From contig JAEEII010000022.1 in the NCBI GenBank assembly GCA_016281295.1, forward strand, positions 1-15,155: DNA of 15,155 nt, given 5' to 3'. The position numbers and the translations under genes are program-made. The notes under the pieces are model-generated. The model did not search any database, was not told where the DNA came from, and saw nothing but the letters and a program-made list of their open reading frames with translations. Positions within the stretch are counted from its first letter, which is position 1, and every line of letters starts with the position of its first letter. This document shows positions 1-6,848 of this stretch, one piece after another. This DNA is from Bacteroidales bacterium. Its GTDB lineage: Bacteria; Bacteroidota; Bacteroidia; Bacteroidales; F082.

Positions 1-302
1 ACATCTTTCCTATCCGTTTTGGATATTTTCCGTATCTTTGAAGCCTAAATCTTAAAGATAAAAACAGAAAAGAAACAAACATTAGAAAATACTAACTGAG
101 CTTTTGCTCTTATTCCTTCCGTAGTAAATCTGGAAAATTTCTCACAAAGGAATAGGCGGGCAAAGGTTCATGCGTTTAGCGTGAATCTTAGTTGCTTATG
201 GTGTGAAAGGCATTCCAGAGCCTACTACGGACATGAAGCGATGATGATTTCACGCTTTTTCTTTCCAAGGATGAAAGCCGAAGCTCTGACGCTATAGGAG
301 CC
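1..302. other. Gene-free left edge with one possible -7 box
   Basis: I see no convincing gene here. A TATCTTTG box at 33-40 fits the Bacteroidetes -7 consensus, but there is no TTG at the usual spacing; the nearest, at 19-21, is only 11 nt upstream. If it is used, the transcript reaching the helix-turn-helix gene at 303 would have a leader of about 260 nt. The frame of that gene is open upstream only to a stop near 235 and holds no earlier ATG. Open frames on the opposite strand look like shadows. Confidence 0.4.
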
Positions 303-551
303 ATGGAATACGACGGCAGCATCCATATCGGACACCTCATCCAAGGACAGCTGAAAGCTGACCAACGCAGCGTGGGCTGGCTGGCGCGTGAGATTGGCTG
401 CACCCGTAACCATCTGTATAAGGTTTTCCGCAAATCCTCTTTGGATAGCGACCTGCTCCTCCGCATCTCCAAAGCGATGCAGTTCAACTTCTTCCGCTAT
501 TACACCGCCGAAGTCACCCAAAGCATGATGGATAGGCTAGGGGAGGATTAA
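303..551 (+). CDS. Small helix-turn-helix protein, copy 1 (XRE-like)
   Basis: An 82-residue protein, essentially one DNA-binding domain. Residues 23-42 (SVGWLAREIGCTRNHLYKVF) have the shape of a helix-turn-helix: helix 2 over VGWLAREIG, a turn at CT, and a recognition helix over RNHLYKVF. The following LLLRISKAMQFNFFRYY resembles the later helices of small XRE-type regulators common in Bacteroidales. It is closely related to the gene at 2391-2642: about 60 of 76 aligned residues match by eye, and a 29-base stretch is identical (366-394 versus 2457-2485). Its stop codon overlaps the stop of the convergent kinase gene (549-551 against 548-550). ATG 303 is the first start in the frame and aligns with the start of the paralogue. 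No -7 box lies close upstream, unlike copy 2. Target DNA is unknown; local regulation of the kinase operon is inference. Confidence 0.8.
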   Translation: MEYDGSIHIGHLIQGQLKADQRSVGWLAREIGCTRNHLYKVFRKSSLDSDLLLRISKAMQFNFFRYYTAEVTQSMMDRLGED

Positions 552-1732
552 GGCGCCGTCAACCGCTTCTTCAACTTCCTGTAATCCCGCAAATAATAGT
601 CGATTACCTCTTGTCCTGCCTTCTCAAACGCTGGTCTGGAAGCCTTGGAGAGATGCATCGTGTTGAGCCGCTCCTTGATGATTTTACGGCTGATGGAAAC
701 CCCTTGGTCTATGTAGAATTTTGAGGTCTCAAGATAGAACTCATTGGTCAAGTTGGGTTCCTGCTTGAACATGTTGTCAATCAACCCGTACCAATAGCTG
801 AAGGTGGGCGCCAAAATGTTCTGTAACTCCTCTTTGAATAGGCTCAGCGAGTCGTCGAGGGTGAGCTCGGGCTTCGGCTCGGGCATGAAAATCGTGTCCA
901 CCTGTTTGACGTAGATGGTGTCATGTTGAACGGGCAAAGGCTTGAAAGGCTGGAAAGTGGTGGCAAACACCCCCGCGAGCGTGCCAATAACCAGCACAGC
1001 TGCCAAAAGATATGGCCATCGCTTGGGCTGAAGGGCTTTCTTCAAAGCCTCAATGCTTTGGTAACGTTCTTTTGGGTCATCTTTCAGACAACGTTTGACG
1101 ACCGTGTCTTTGGCGAGATGAAAACGTTGCATGACCTTTCCCAAGGCATAGATGTCAGTGGCAGGGCATAGTTGGTCGTTTTGCTGGCGTAGCTGTTCGG
1201 GAGCGCTGTAGTCGCGGCTGAATCCACTGTCGTGTAAGAAACCGTCCGTCCAGCCGAATCCTAAGTCGATGAGCTTCACATGATGGCCGTTATGGGTGAT
1301 GAGTATGTTGCCGGGCTTCAGGTCCAGATGCAGCATCTGCTTGCCATGAAGATAGGCAAGGGCATAGGTGAGCTCATTTAAAAATTGCTGGCAGTGTTTC
1401 TGGTTTTGGAAATAGTCGGGATGTTGGGCGACGAATAACTCCAGTGGGTCGCCATCCACATAATCCATCTTGATGAAAGGCCCTTTCTCGTCTTCGCCAT
1501 AGTCGAAGTAACGCACGATGTTCGGGTGTTCCAGTTCGATGCCGAGAGCGAACTCCTTCTGGAAAAGGTTCATGTAATCTTCTGATTGCTTCCAAGCCGC
1601 TTTTGGGCGTTTGATGCAATAAGTACGGTTGCCTATGATGCGTTTATAGCAGTCGGCGGTGCCTCCACTGCCAAACAACACTTCGCCACTGTCGTCCAAG
1701 GATCGGGTGGTAAATTCGGAGTCGGTGTTCAT
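548..1732 (-). CDS. Membrane-anchored Ser/Thr protein kinase (Hanks type)
   Basis: A 394-residue eukaryotic-like kinase. Visible motifs: glycine loop LFGSGGTADCYK (19-30), ATP-binding Lys41 in YCIKRPK, likely helix-C Glu60, catalytic loop HLDLKPGN (135-142, Asp137), magnesium-binding DLG (156-158) in place of DFG, and APE (177-179). The catalytic loop has HLD instead of HRD, so it is a non-RD kinase and may not need activation-loop phosphorylation. A single transmembrane segment at about 240-260 (PYLLAAVLVIGTLAG...) follows positively charged residues. That puts the kinase domain in the cytoplasm and about 130 C-terminal residues outside the inner membrane. I do not recognise this outer part; it looks helical and charged, without PASTA repeats. 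The gene starts 3 nt after the stop of the 185-aa gene upstream, so the two are almost certainly co-transcribed. Substrates are unknown. Confidence 0.9.
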   Translation of the reverse strand: MNTDSEFTTRSLDDSGEVLFGSGGTADCYKRIIGNRTYCIKRPKAAWKQSEDYMNLFQKEFALGIELEHPNIVRYFDYGEDEKGPFIKMDYVDGDPLELFVAQHPDYFQNQKHCQQFLNELTYALAYLHGKQMLHLDLKPGNILITHNGHHVKLIDLGFGWTDGFLHDSGFSRDYSAPEQLRQQNDQLCPATDIYALGKVMQRFHLAKDTVVKRCLKDDPKERYQSIEALKKALQPKRWPYLLAAVLVIGTLAGVFATTFQPFKPLPVQHDTIYVKQVDTIFMPEPKPELTLDDSLSLFKEELQNILAPTFSYWYGLIDNMFKQEPNLTNEFYLETSKFYIDQGVSISRKIIKERLNTMHLSKASRPAFEKAGQEVIDYYLRDYRKLKKRLTAP

Positions 1733-1735
1733 GGT

Positions 1736-2293
1736 TTAGTCATTAATTTTTAATGAAGTGATGCCGTTTTTTTTGCCCGCGATATAGCAAAGCTCCACTC
1801 CTTTGTCATCACAAAGCGCGTTGCCGTCCCTGACGATGTGTGCCATTTCCAAGGGGTAATCGACCCGAAACTGCTGAATGCTGACTTCATCGTTCACCTG
1901 TAGCCTTCCGTTAAGGCTTTCAATGACCAAGAAACGGTTCTCACCAATACATTGTAGCCGTAATTTGCGGTCGGGCAGCCAGTGGATTTCCACCGTGGTG
2001 CCTTCGTTGACCTCATCGGCATAGACAGCTTTTTCTGTCCAGTCGCTGTCAGATGGCTGTATGCCCATCAACGCCTCCCAAGAGTCATGGCCGAGATAAT
2101 GCGCTAAGGCATCAAGGGTGGTTTTGCGGGGCTCGATGGGGGCCTTGGCATAGCCCATCAGCCGTTTCAGGGTGTTCACCCCCAGTCGGTCGTGATACGG
2201 AAGCGACGCCGAAAGCACCTCGAAGTCCTTGGGATTCTCAAAACGCATCCCCGACCGCTGTTTGATCTGTTCGATGATGGATAATGGTAACAT
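1736..2293 (-). CDS. Two-part protein of unknown function preceding the kinase
   Basis: A 185-residue protein, first gene of the operon with the kinase. Residues 1 to about 77 (from LPLSIIEQIKQRSG through LGVNTLKRLMGYAKAP to TLDALAHYLGHDSWEAL) resemble an N-terminal module I have seen in many Bacteroidales hypothetical proteins. It has a regulator-like helical look, with LGHDSWEAL at its end. Residues from about 90 to 185 appear beta-rich (TVEIHWLPDRKLRLQCIG...FLVIES) and could be a small barrel. I cannot name a family. The start at 2293 is supported by a TATCTTTG box at 2301-2308 on the minus strand with TTTTG 19 bp upstream (2328-2332). Only about 7 nt separate box and ATG, so the mRNA is almost leaderless. 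Partnership with the kinase, as regulator or substrate, is inference from the 3-nt gene spacing. Confidence 0.8.
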   Translation of the reverse strand: MLPLSIIEQIKQRSGMRFENPKDFEVLSASLPYHDRLGVNTLKRLMGYAKAPIEPRKTTLDALAHYLGHDSWEALMGIQPSDSDWTEKAVYADEVNEGTTVEIHWLPDRKLRLQCIGENRFLVIESLNGRLQVNDEVSIQQFRVDYPLEMAHIVRDGNALCDDKGVELCYIAGKKNGITSLKIND

Positions 2294-2300
2294 AATGGCG

Positions 2301-2332
2301 CAAAGATAAAGAAATATGGGACGCGAGCAAAA
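2301..2332 (-). promoter_or_regulatory. Promoter of the 185-aa protein/kinase operon
   Basis: On the minus strand TATCTTTG (2301-2308) matches the Bacteroidetes -7 consensus TAnnTTTG, and TTTTG (2328-2332) sits 19 bp upstream, a usual -33 spacing. The ATG at 2293 begins 7 nt after the box, so transcription would start within a few bases of the start codon. Confidence 0.75.
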
Positions 2333-2375
2333 GCAAATGGATGAAATGGATGGATTTAGAACGTTTTTCCCTTTC

Positions 2376-2383
2376 TATTTTTG
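2376..2383 (+). promoter_or_regulatory. -7 box of helix-turn-helix copy 2
   Basis: TATTTTTG matches TAnnTTTG and lies 7 nt before the ATG at 2391. This rules out the in-frame start at 2316, which is upstream of the promoter. The -33 region is weak (TTT at 2355-2357). The geometry mirrors the divergent promoter at 2301-2308. Confidence 0.65.
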
Positions 2384-2390
2384 CGGCATC

Positions 2391-2642
2391 ATGAATGGCA
2401 ACATAAACCACCTCCATATCGGTCACCTCATCCAGACCCAGCTTAAAGCGGACCATCGCAGCGTGGGCTGGCTGGCGCGTGAGATCGGCTGCACCCGCAA
2501 CAACGTCTATAAAATCTTTAACAAAGCCTCTCTCGACACTGACTTGCTCCTCCGTATCTCTAAAGCCATGCAGTTTAACTTCTTCCGCTATTATACAGAA
2601 GAAGTCGCCAAAGGTTTCATGGATCGACTTGGTGAAGGTTGA
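2391..2642 (+). CDS. Small helix-turn-helix protein, copy 2 (XRE-like)
   Basis: An 83-residue paralogue of the gene at 303-551, with the same single helix-turn-helix domain. The block RSVGWLAREIGCTRN is identical in both, as is DLLLRISKAMQFNFFRYYT. Differences in the predicted recognition helix (NNVYKIF here, NHLYKVF in copy 1) suggest related but possibly distinct DNA targets. It is transcribed divergently from the kinase operon, with 97 bp between the two start codons, a position typical of a regulator of its neighbour. The start at 2391 rather than 2316 is chosen because the -7 box at 2376-2383 lies between them and because it aligns with copy 1. It converges on the membrane-protein gene at 2658 with a 15-bp gap and no obvious terminator hairpin. 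Confidence 0.8.
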   Translation: MNGNINHLHIGHLIQTQLKADHRSVGWLAREIGCTRNNVYKIFNKASLDTDLLLRISKAMQFNFFRYYTEEVAKGFMDRLGEG

Positions 2643-2657
2643 TTTTCAACGCTCAAC

Positions 2658-3227
2658 TCAAAACGCCACTCCGATTCGGAATCCTGCTGTGAAGGCAAAA
2701 GGCGTGTCGTGACTCCATCCAATGAAACCATGGTGGTAATTGGACCGGTTGCTGTTGCCGGCTGCAAGCCCCAGTCCCCCATATACATCGAACACAAACC
2801 AACGTTTCACCCAGTCGTAACCCAACACCCCCATCATGGCCAGACGATCGACTTTAAGCCTTCCTTCAGAGGCATGGTTGTAATGATAGGATGAATAGCA
2901 TAGCTCCGGTTTGATGTAAAAGCCGCATAGCTGGTTGTTTGCATTATTTTTGTTCGGGAAAATAAACTTGTAAGCGAGTCGCCAGGCCGTCCCTTTCGGA
3001 TTACTGTTCTTGAGTTTGTCGAAGCCCCATCCGATGATCCCCGCCGTGAACTCTATACTTTGAAAATCACGTAACAATCGCTCGTAAGTGACCTTGGAGG
3101 TGCCGCTCGCCAACGAAAGCAATGCCACCTTGACCTCATTCTTGCGCATCTTCGATAGTTCCATCTGCCCGAAAGTCATCATCTGTATAAACAAGAATAA
3201 AATAATGTAAATCCTTCGTCGTATCAT
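2658..3227 (-). CDS. Small outer-membrane beta-barrel protein (DUF3575-like)
   Basis: A 189-residue protein with a clear N-terminal signal peptide: MIRRR, then a hydrophobic core IYIILFLFIQMMTF, with likely cleavage after the GQ near residue 21. The mature part alternates polar and hydrophobic/aromatic residues as in beta-strands. It ends ...FAFTAGFRIGVAF with a C-terminal phenylalanine, the usual signature for outer-membrane insertion by the BAM complex. NEVKVALLSLASGTSKVTYERLL near residue 30 resembles the first strands of DUF3575-type barrels of Bacteroidetes. Eight strands would fit the size. Function is unknown; small barrels of this kind often have structural or adhesive roles. No TAnnTTTG box is seen upstream; instead the spacer is full of repeats. 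Confidence 0.7.
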   Translation of the reverse strand: MIRRRIYIILFLFIQMMTFGQMELSKMRKNEVKVALLSLASGTSKVTYERLLRDFQSIEFTAGIIGWGFDKLKNSNPKGTAWRLAYKFIFPNKNNANNQLCGFYIKPELCYSSYHYNHASEGRLKVDRLAMMGVLGYDWVKRWFVFDVYGGLGLAAGNSNRSNYHHGFIGWSHDTPFAFTAGFRIGVAF

Positions 3228-3294
3228 GGGTTCTTAAATTTGTTTTTTTAATTATTTTAATCCATATTCTCTATTATGAGACCTCACCCCCCGA

Positions 3295-3319
3295 CCCCCT
3301 CTCCACTGTGGAGAGGGGG
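3295..3319. repeat. Perfect 12-bp-arm palindrome
   Basis: The arms CCCCCTCTCCAC and GTGGAGAGGGGG are exact reverse complements around one central T. It is preceded by ACCTCACCCCCCGA. Such CCCTCTCC/GGAGAGGG palindromes occur as dispersed intergenic repeats in many bacteria. Here it lies between the starts-and-ends of two minus-strand genes (downstream of the carboxyltransferase gene, upstream of the membrane-protein gene) and could form a transcript hairpin. No T-run follows it on the minus strand, so it is not a classical terminator. Confidence 0.75.
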
Positions 3320-3339
3320 AGTGTTCTACCCTGGGTTTT

Positions 3340-3368
3340 TCTACCGAGATTAAACCCCTAACGGGGTA
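3340..3368 (+). repeat. Dispersed hairpin repeat, single copy
   Basis: TCTACCGAGATTAAACCCCT followed by AACGGGGTA. This is the same unit as the tandem array at 10858-10982 but with one additional A in the hairpin loop (CCCC-TAA-CGGGG against CCCC-TAC-GGGG). It shows that the family is dispersed in this genome. Confidence 0.85.
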
Positions 3369-3369
3369 G

Positions 3370-3397
3370 CTCCCTCTAAATTCTAAATTCTAAATTC
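3370..3397 (+). repeat. TCTAAAT heptamer repeat, copy A
   Basis: CTCCC followed by about three units of the heptamer TCTAAAT. It lies 8 bp downstream of the stop codon of the carboxyltransferase gene (minus strand). Related copies are at 8042-8074 and 9601-9634, each with the same CCC lead-in and the same orientation on the plus strand. Confidence 0.85.
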
Positions 3398-3405
3398 AAA
3401 ATGTG

Positions 3406-5013
3406 TTACATCCTAAACACTCCAAACTGCTGCTGCGGGAAGGGCTGGTTTAACGAGGCTGCGATGCCCAACGCCAAAATCTTCCTTGTGTCAATGGGGT
3501 CGATGATGCCGTCATCCCATAGGCGAGCCGTGCTATAAAAAGCGGAGCCTTCGTAGTCGTATTTGGCCAAGATCTCTTTCTTCAACTGGGCAATCTCCTC
3601 CACGGGCACTTCTAAGCCCTTGTATTTATATTGGTCTTCCTTCACAGTGGCCAACACGCTAGCTGCCTGCTCTCCACCCATGACGGAGATCTTGGCGTTG
3701 GGCCACATGAACAACAGTCTCGGACTGTAAGCCCTTCCTGCCATACCGTAGTTGCCCGCGCCGAACGACCCGCCAAAGATCACCGTGAACTTGGGCACAT
3801 TGGCGTTGCTCACCGCATGAACCATCTTGGCACCGTCCTTGGCGATACCGCCTTGCTCATATTGTTTGCCTACCATGAAGCCGGTGATGTTCTGCAAAAA
3901 TACCAGTGGGATGTTGCGCTGGCAGCATAGTTCGATGAAGTGGGTGGCCTTTAACGCCGACTCAGAGAACAACACGCCATAGTTGGCGATGATGCCTACC
4001 GGAAAGCCCATCAGATGGGCAAAGCCGCACACGATAGTGGTGGCATAGCGCGACTTGAACTCCTGGAAACGGCTGCCATCGACGATACGTGCGATGATCT
4101 CCCTCGGGTCTGTGAGCTTGTGGAAGTCGATGGGAGCAAGTCCGTAAAGCTCTCGCGGATCGTAAAGAGGGGCTTCCACGGGTAGCATGTCGAGCTTCTG
4201 GCGATGCGACTTCTCCAAAGTCTTGAAGATGTTACGGCAGATCTGCAAGGCGTGCTGGTCGTTCTCGGCCAGATGGTCGGCCACACCGGAAATGCTGGTG
4301 TGCATCTCGCCACCCCCTAGCTCTTCCGCCGTGACTACCTCGCCTGTGGCGGCTTTCACCAACGGAGGGCCGCCTAAATAAATCGTTCCCTGGTTGCGCA
4401 CGATGATGGTCTCGTCGCTCATGGCCGGCACGTAGGCCCCACCTGCCGTGCACATGCCCATCACGATGGCAATTTGGGGAATGCCCATGGCCGACATACG
4501 CGCTTGGTTGTAGAAGAAACGCCCGAAATGGTCGCGGTCGGGAAACACCGTGTCCTGCTCGGGCAGGAAGGCGCCGCCGCTGTCAACCATATACACGCAG
4601 GGGAGGTGGTTCTCCATGGCAATCTCTTGGGCACGGAGGTGTTTCTTCACCGTATATTGCATGTAAGTGCCGCCTTTCACAGTGGCGTCGTTGGCCACGA
4701 TGACAGCTTCACGCCCCTGGATGACCCCGATGCCGGTGACGATGCCCGCCGAAGGGAAGTCGTCATGATAGGTGCCGTATGCCGCCATGGGTGAAAGCTC
4801 CAAAAATGGCGTATTCGGGTCGATGAGCAGGTCGATGCGCTCACGGGCGAGTAGCTTGTTGCGTTTCTTGTGCTTGGCCACAGCCGCCTCGCCACCGCCT
4901 TGCATGGAGGCCGACATGGCCTCACGGTACTGCGACATCAGCTCTAGGAAGTTCTTCTCGTTCTGCTTGAACTCGGGTGAGTCGGTCTTTATGTTCGATT
5001 TCAGGACTTGCAT
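3406..5013 (-). CDS. Acyl-CoA carboxylase carboxyltransferase (MCC-beta type)
   Basis: A 535-residue biotin-dependent carboxyltransferase subunit, which moves the carboxyl group from carboxybiotin to an acyl-CoA. Crotonase-fold motifs are intact: [10 protein letters not shown] (144-153), [14 protein letters not shown] (188-201), and the glycine-rich [16 protein letters not shown] near 415-430 of the C-terminal half. The stretch [14 protein letters not shown] (212-225) is characteristic of 3-methylcrotonyl-CoA and geranyl-CoA carboxylase beta chains and is absent from typical propionyl-CoA or acetyl-CoA subunits. Leucine degradation is therefore the best guess, but substrate assignment is inference. 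No biotin carboxylase or biotin carrier gene is next to it in this window. I chose the Met at 5013 over the longer start at 5076 because a -7 box at 5039-5046 lies between them. Length is normal for the family. Confidence 0.9.
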   Translation of the reverse strand: MQVLKSNIKTDSPEFKQNEKNFLELMSQYREAMSASMQGGGEAAVAKHKKRNKLLARERIDLLIDPNTPFLELSPMAAYGTYHDDFPSAGIVTGIGVIQGREAVIVANDATVKGGTYMQYTVKKHLRAQEIAMENHLPCVYMVDSGGAFLPEQDTVFPDRDHFGRFFYNQARMSAMGIPQIAIVMGMCTAGGAYVPAMSDETIIVRNQGTIYLGGPPLVKAATGEVVTAEELGGGEMHTSISGVADHLAENDQHALQICRNIFKTLEKSHRQKLDMLPVEAPLYDPRELYGLAPIDFHKLTDPREIIARIVDGSRFQEFKSRYATTIVCGFAHLMGFPVGIIANYGVLFSESALKATHFIELCCQRNIPLVFLQNITGFMVGKQYEQGGIAKDGAKMVHAVSNANVPKFTVIFGGSFGAGNYGMAGRAYSPRLLFMWPNAKISVMGGEQAASVLATVKEDQYKYKGLEVPVEEIAQLKKEILAKYDYEGSAFYSTARLWDDGIIDPIDTRKILALGIAASLNQPFPQQQFGVFRM

Positions 5014-5038
5014 GGTCAGAAAGTTTTGAAAGGAAACA

Positions 5039-5067
5039 CAAAAATAATAAATGTTTGACATTGACAA
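5039..5067 (-). promoter_or_regulatory. Promoter of the carboxyltransferase gene
   Basis: On the minus strand TATTTTTG (5039-5046) fits TAnnTTTG, with TTG (5065-5067) 18 bp upstream. The leader to the ATG at 5013 would be about 20-25 nt. It excludes the longer open-frame start. Confidence 0.65.
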
Positions 5068-5155
5068 CGAATTCAAGACAAAAAAACAAATTCCCTGTTT
5101 TATATAAATTGAATTTAATTCATCATTATTATTTATATGATTGAATTTAATATAT

Positions 5156-5163
5156 TATTTTTG
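5156..5163 (+). promoter_or_regulatory. -7 box of the AAA-ATPase gene
   Basis: TATTTTTG in a very AT-rich stretch, 32 nt before the ATG at 5196. No TTG is found at the usual -33 distance. A second candidate, TATCTTTG at 5211-5218, lies inside the open frame and would serve the alternative start at 5244. Confidence 0.5.
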
Positions 5164-5195
5164 CTTGCGAAATAATTTCAAAAATATAAATTATT

Positions 5196-6791
5196 ATGGA
5201 AAAAACTATTATCTTTGCCGATGAAAACAATAATAATGAAGAGATGAAATACCCCATCGGCATTCAGACTTTTAAGAACATCCGTAACGATGATTTTGCC
5301 TACGTTGACAAGACTGCGCATATCTATCGACTGGCATCGAAAGGGAAATGCTATTTCCTGAGTCGGCCTCGCCGTTTTGGCAAGAGCCTGTTGCTTTCCA
5401 CTTTGAAAGCTTATTTTCAAGGACAGAAAGAGCTGTTCGAGGGACTTGCAATCTCCAAATTAGAGAAAAATTGGAAACAGTACCCTGTGCTGCATCTTGA
5501 CCTGAATGCGGTAAGGTATAACAGACCAGAAGCACTAATAGAATTGCTTGAGTATCATCTTTCCACATGGGAAAAAACGTATGGCATCACAAAAGAAAGC
5601 AGTGAGCTCTCTATCCGTTTCCGCAATGTGATTGTATGTACTGCCCAGCAATCACCAGAAAAAAAAGTAGTGGTTCTCGTCGATGAGTATGACAAGCCTT
5701 TGTTGGATGCCATCGGCAATCCTGAACTTCAAGAGGCCTATCGTCAAATACTCAAAGTGTTCTATTCCAACATAAAAAATTGCGACGAATACATCCGTTT
5801 CGCCTTCCTCACTGGCGTGACCAAGTTCTCTCACCTAAGCATCTTCAGTGGGCTGAACAACCTCAAGGACATCTCCCTTGAGCCTCGTTACGCCGACATT
5901 TGTGGCTTCACCCAACAGGAAATGGAAACGGTGTTTTCGGAGGGCATTGACGATTTCGCCGCTGCGAAAGGGGTTAGCAGAGAGGAAGTCCTTGAGCTGT
6001 TGAAAACCCGCTATGACGGCTACCATTTTTCTCGCGACCTCTCAGTGAGTGTCTATAATCCATTCAGTCTGATTAACGCCTTCGATGACAGTGCGACGAA
6101 TGCTTACTGGTTCGCCACAGGAACCCCTAATTTCCTGGTGGAAGTACTCAAATACTGCGATTACCCGCTCGACCGTCTCACCACCGAAGAACTGACGGCT
6201 TTCGAAATGGATGCTATCGATAGTATGTATAGCAATCCGATACCCCTGTTCTTCCAAAGTGGATATCTGACCATCAAGGATTATGTCCCTGAATTCTCGA
6301 TGTACCGCCTTGGCTTTCCGAATACAGAGGTGGAGCAGGGCTTTGCTCAGTTTATGGCTATCTACTACCATGGTGGCCTTGGAAACGGAAGCTTTAATAT
6401 CAGGAAATTTGTGGAAGCTGTTCGCAACGGTGATGCTGATGGCTTCATGACGCTCCTTCAAGCCTTCTATGCCGACGGTGACTACCAACTCACTGGCAAG
6501 CTGGAGGTGTATTTCCAGAACTCGTTGCTGACCATTTTCAAGCTGATGGGTTTCTATGTTCAGGTGGAACGCCATACCAGCAAAGGCCGCATGGACGTGA
6601 CCATCCAAACGAAAGACTACATCTACATCCTGGAGCTGAAGGTGGACAAGAGTGCCGACGAGGCCTTGAAACAGATCAGCGAAAAAGGCTATGCATCCGC
6701 CTTCTCCTCAGACCCGCGTCCGTTATTCAAAATTGGCGTGTGCTTCTCCAGCGAAGAACGGGGAATTGAGGAATGGAGAATTGAAAGGTGA
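5196..6791 (+). CDS. AAA-ATPase-like / PD-(D/E)XK nuclease-like protein
   Basis: A 531-residue protein of the type abundant in gut Bacteroidales (AAA-ATPase_like N-terminal part plus a PD-(D/E)XK C-terminal part). Walker A is the family-type RPRRFGKS (57-64), in SRPRRFGKSLLLSTL; Walker B is VVVLVDEYDKPLL (VDEYD at 162-166). FLTGVTKFSHLSIFSGLNN is the conserved segment after it. The C-terminal nuclease-like core shows Asp467 in GRMDV and Glu480-x-Lys482 in YILELKV, so the catalytic residues look intact. The cellular role of the family is not established; proliferative copies suggest a mobile or defence-linked gene. Many relatives begin MKYPIGIQTF, which here is Met17 (5244). It too has its own -7 box at 5211-5218, so either start is possible. 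It is divergent from the carboxyltransferase gene across 182 bp. Confidence 0.88.
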   Translation: MEKTIIFADENNNNEEMKYPIGIQTFKNIRNDDFAYVDKTAHIYRLASKGKCYFLSRPRRFGKSLLLSTLKAYFQGQKELFEGLAISKLEKNWKQYPVLHLDLNAVRYNRPEALIELLEYHLSTWEKTYGITKESSELSIRFRNVIVCTAQQSPEKKVVVLVDEYDKPLLDAIGNPELQEAYRQILKVFYSNIKNCDEYIRFAFLTGVTKFSHLSIFSGLNNLKDISLEPRYADICGFTQQEMETVFSEGIDDFAAAKGVSREEVLELLKTRYDGYHFSRDLSVSVYNPFSLINAFDDSATNAYWFATGTPNFLVEVLKYCDYPLDRLTTEELTAFEMDAIDSMYSNPIPLFFQSGYLTIKDYVPEFSMYRLGFPNTEVEQGFAQFMAIYYHGGLGNGSFNIRKFVEAVRNGDADGFMTLLQAFYADGDYQLTGKLEVYFQNSLLTIFKLMGFYVQVERHTSKGRMDVTIQTKDYIYILELKVDKSADEALKQISEKGYASAFSSDPRPLFKIGVCFSSEERGIEEWRIER

Positions 6792-6822
6792 ATCGTTTTT
6801 AGCGACGAATCAAGTTTTTTTC

Positions 6823-6830
6823 TATCTTTG
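6823..6830 (+). promoter_or_regulatory. -7 box of ftsX
   Basis: TATCTTTG fits TAnnTTTG; the ATG of ftsX follows 18 nt later. Only a T-run (6796-6800) is present at the -33 distance. It is likely the main promoter of the ftsX-DUF3098-uppP-truB series. Confidence 0.6.
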
Positions 6831-6848
6831 CATCTTCAAATTTAGAAG

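Noticed and set aside
3295..3319. Rho-independent terminator for the carboxyltransferase gene.
   Set aside because: The palindrome is strong, but on the minus strand it is not followed by a T-run and it lies about 90 bp past the stop; it fits a dispersed repeat better.
4474..4794. 106-residue open frame on the plus strand inside the carboxyltransferase gene.
   Set aside because: It is antisense to a well-conserved enzyme with intact motifs and has no promoter or recognisable domain; a shadow frame.
5014..5076. 21-residue extension of the carboxyltransferase.
   Set aside because: A -7 box at 5039-5046 falls within it, and family members start near the shorter Met.
6042..6608. 188-residue open frame on the minus strand inside the AAA-ATPase gene.
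   Set aside because: It is opposite to a clearly conserved coding region; its length reflects codon bias rather than a gene.
6763..6791. GAATTGAGGAATGGAGAATTGAAA at the end of the AAA-ATPase gene looks like an invading repeat, as in truB.
   Set aside because: The encoded ending (RGIEEWRIER) resembles normal C-termini of this protein family as I remember them, so the sequence is better explained as coding.
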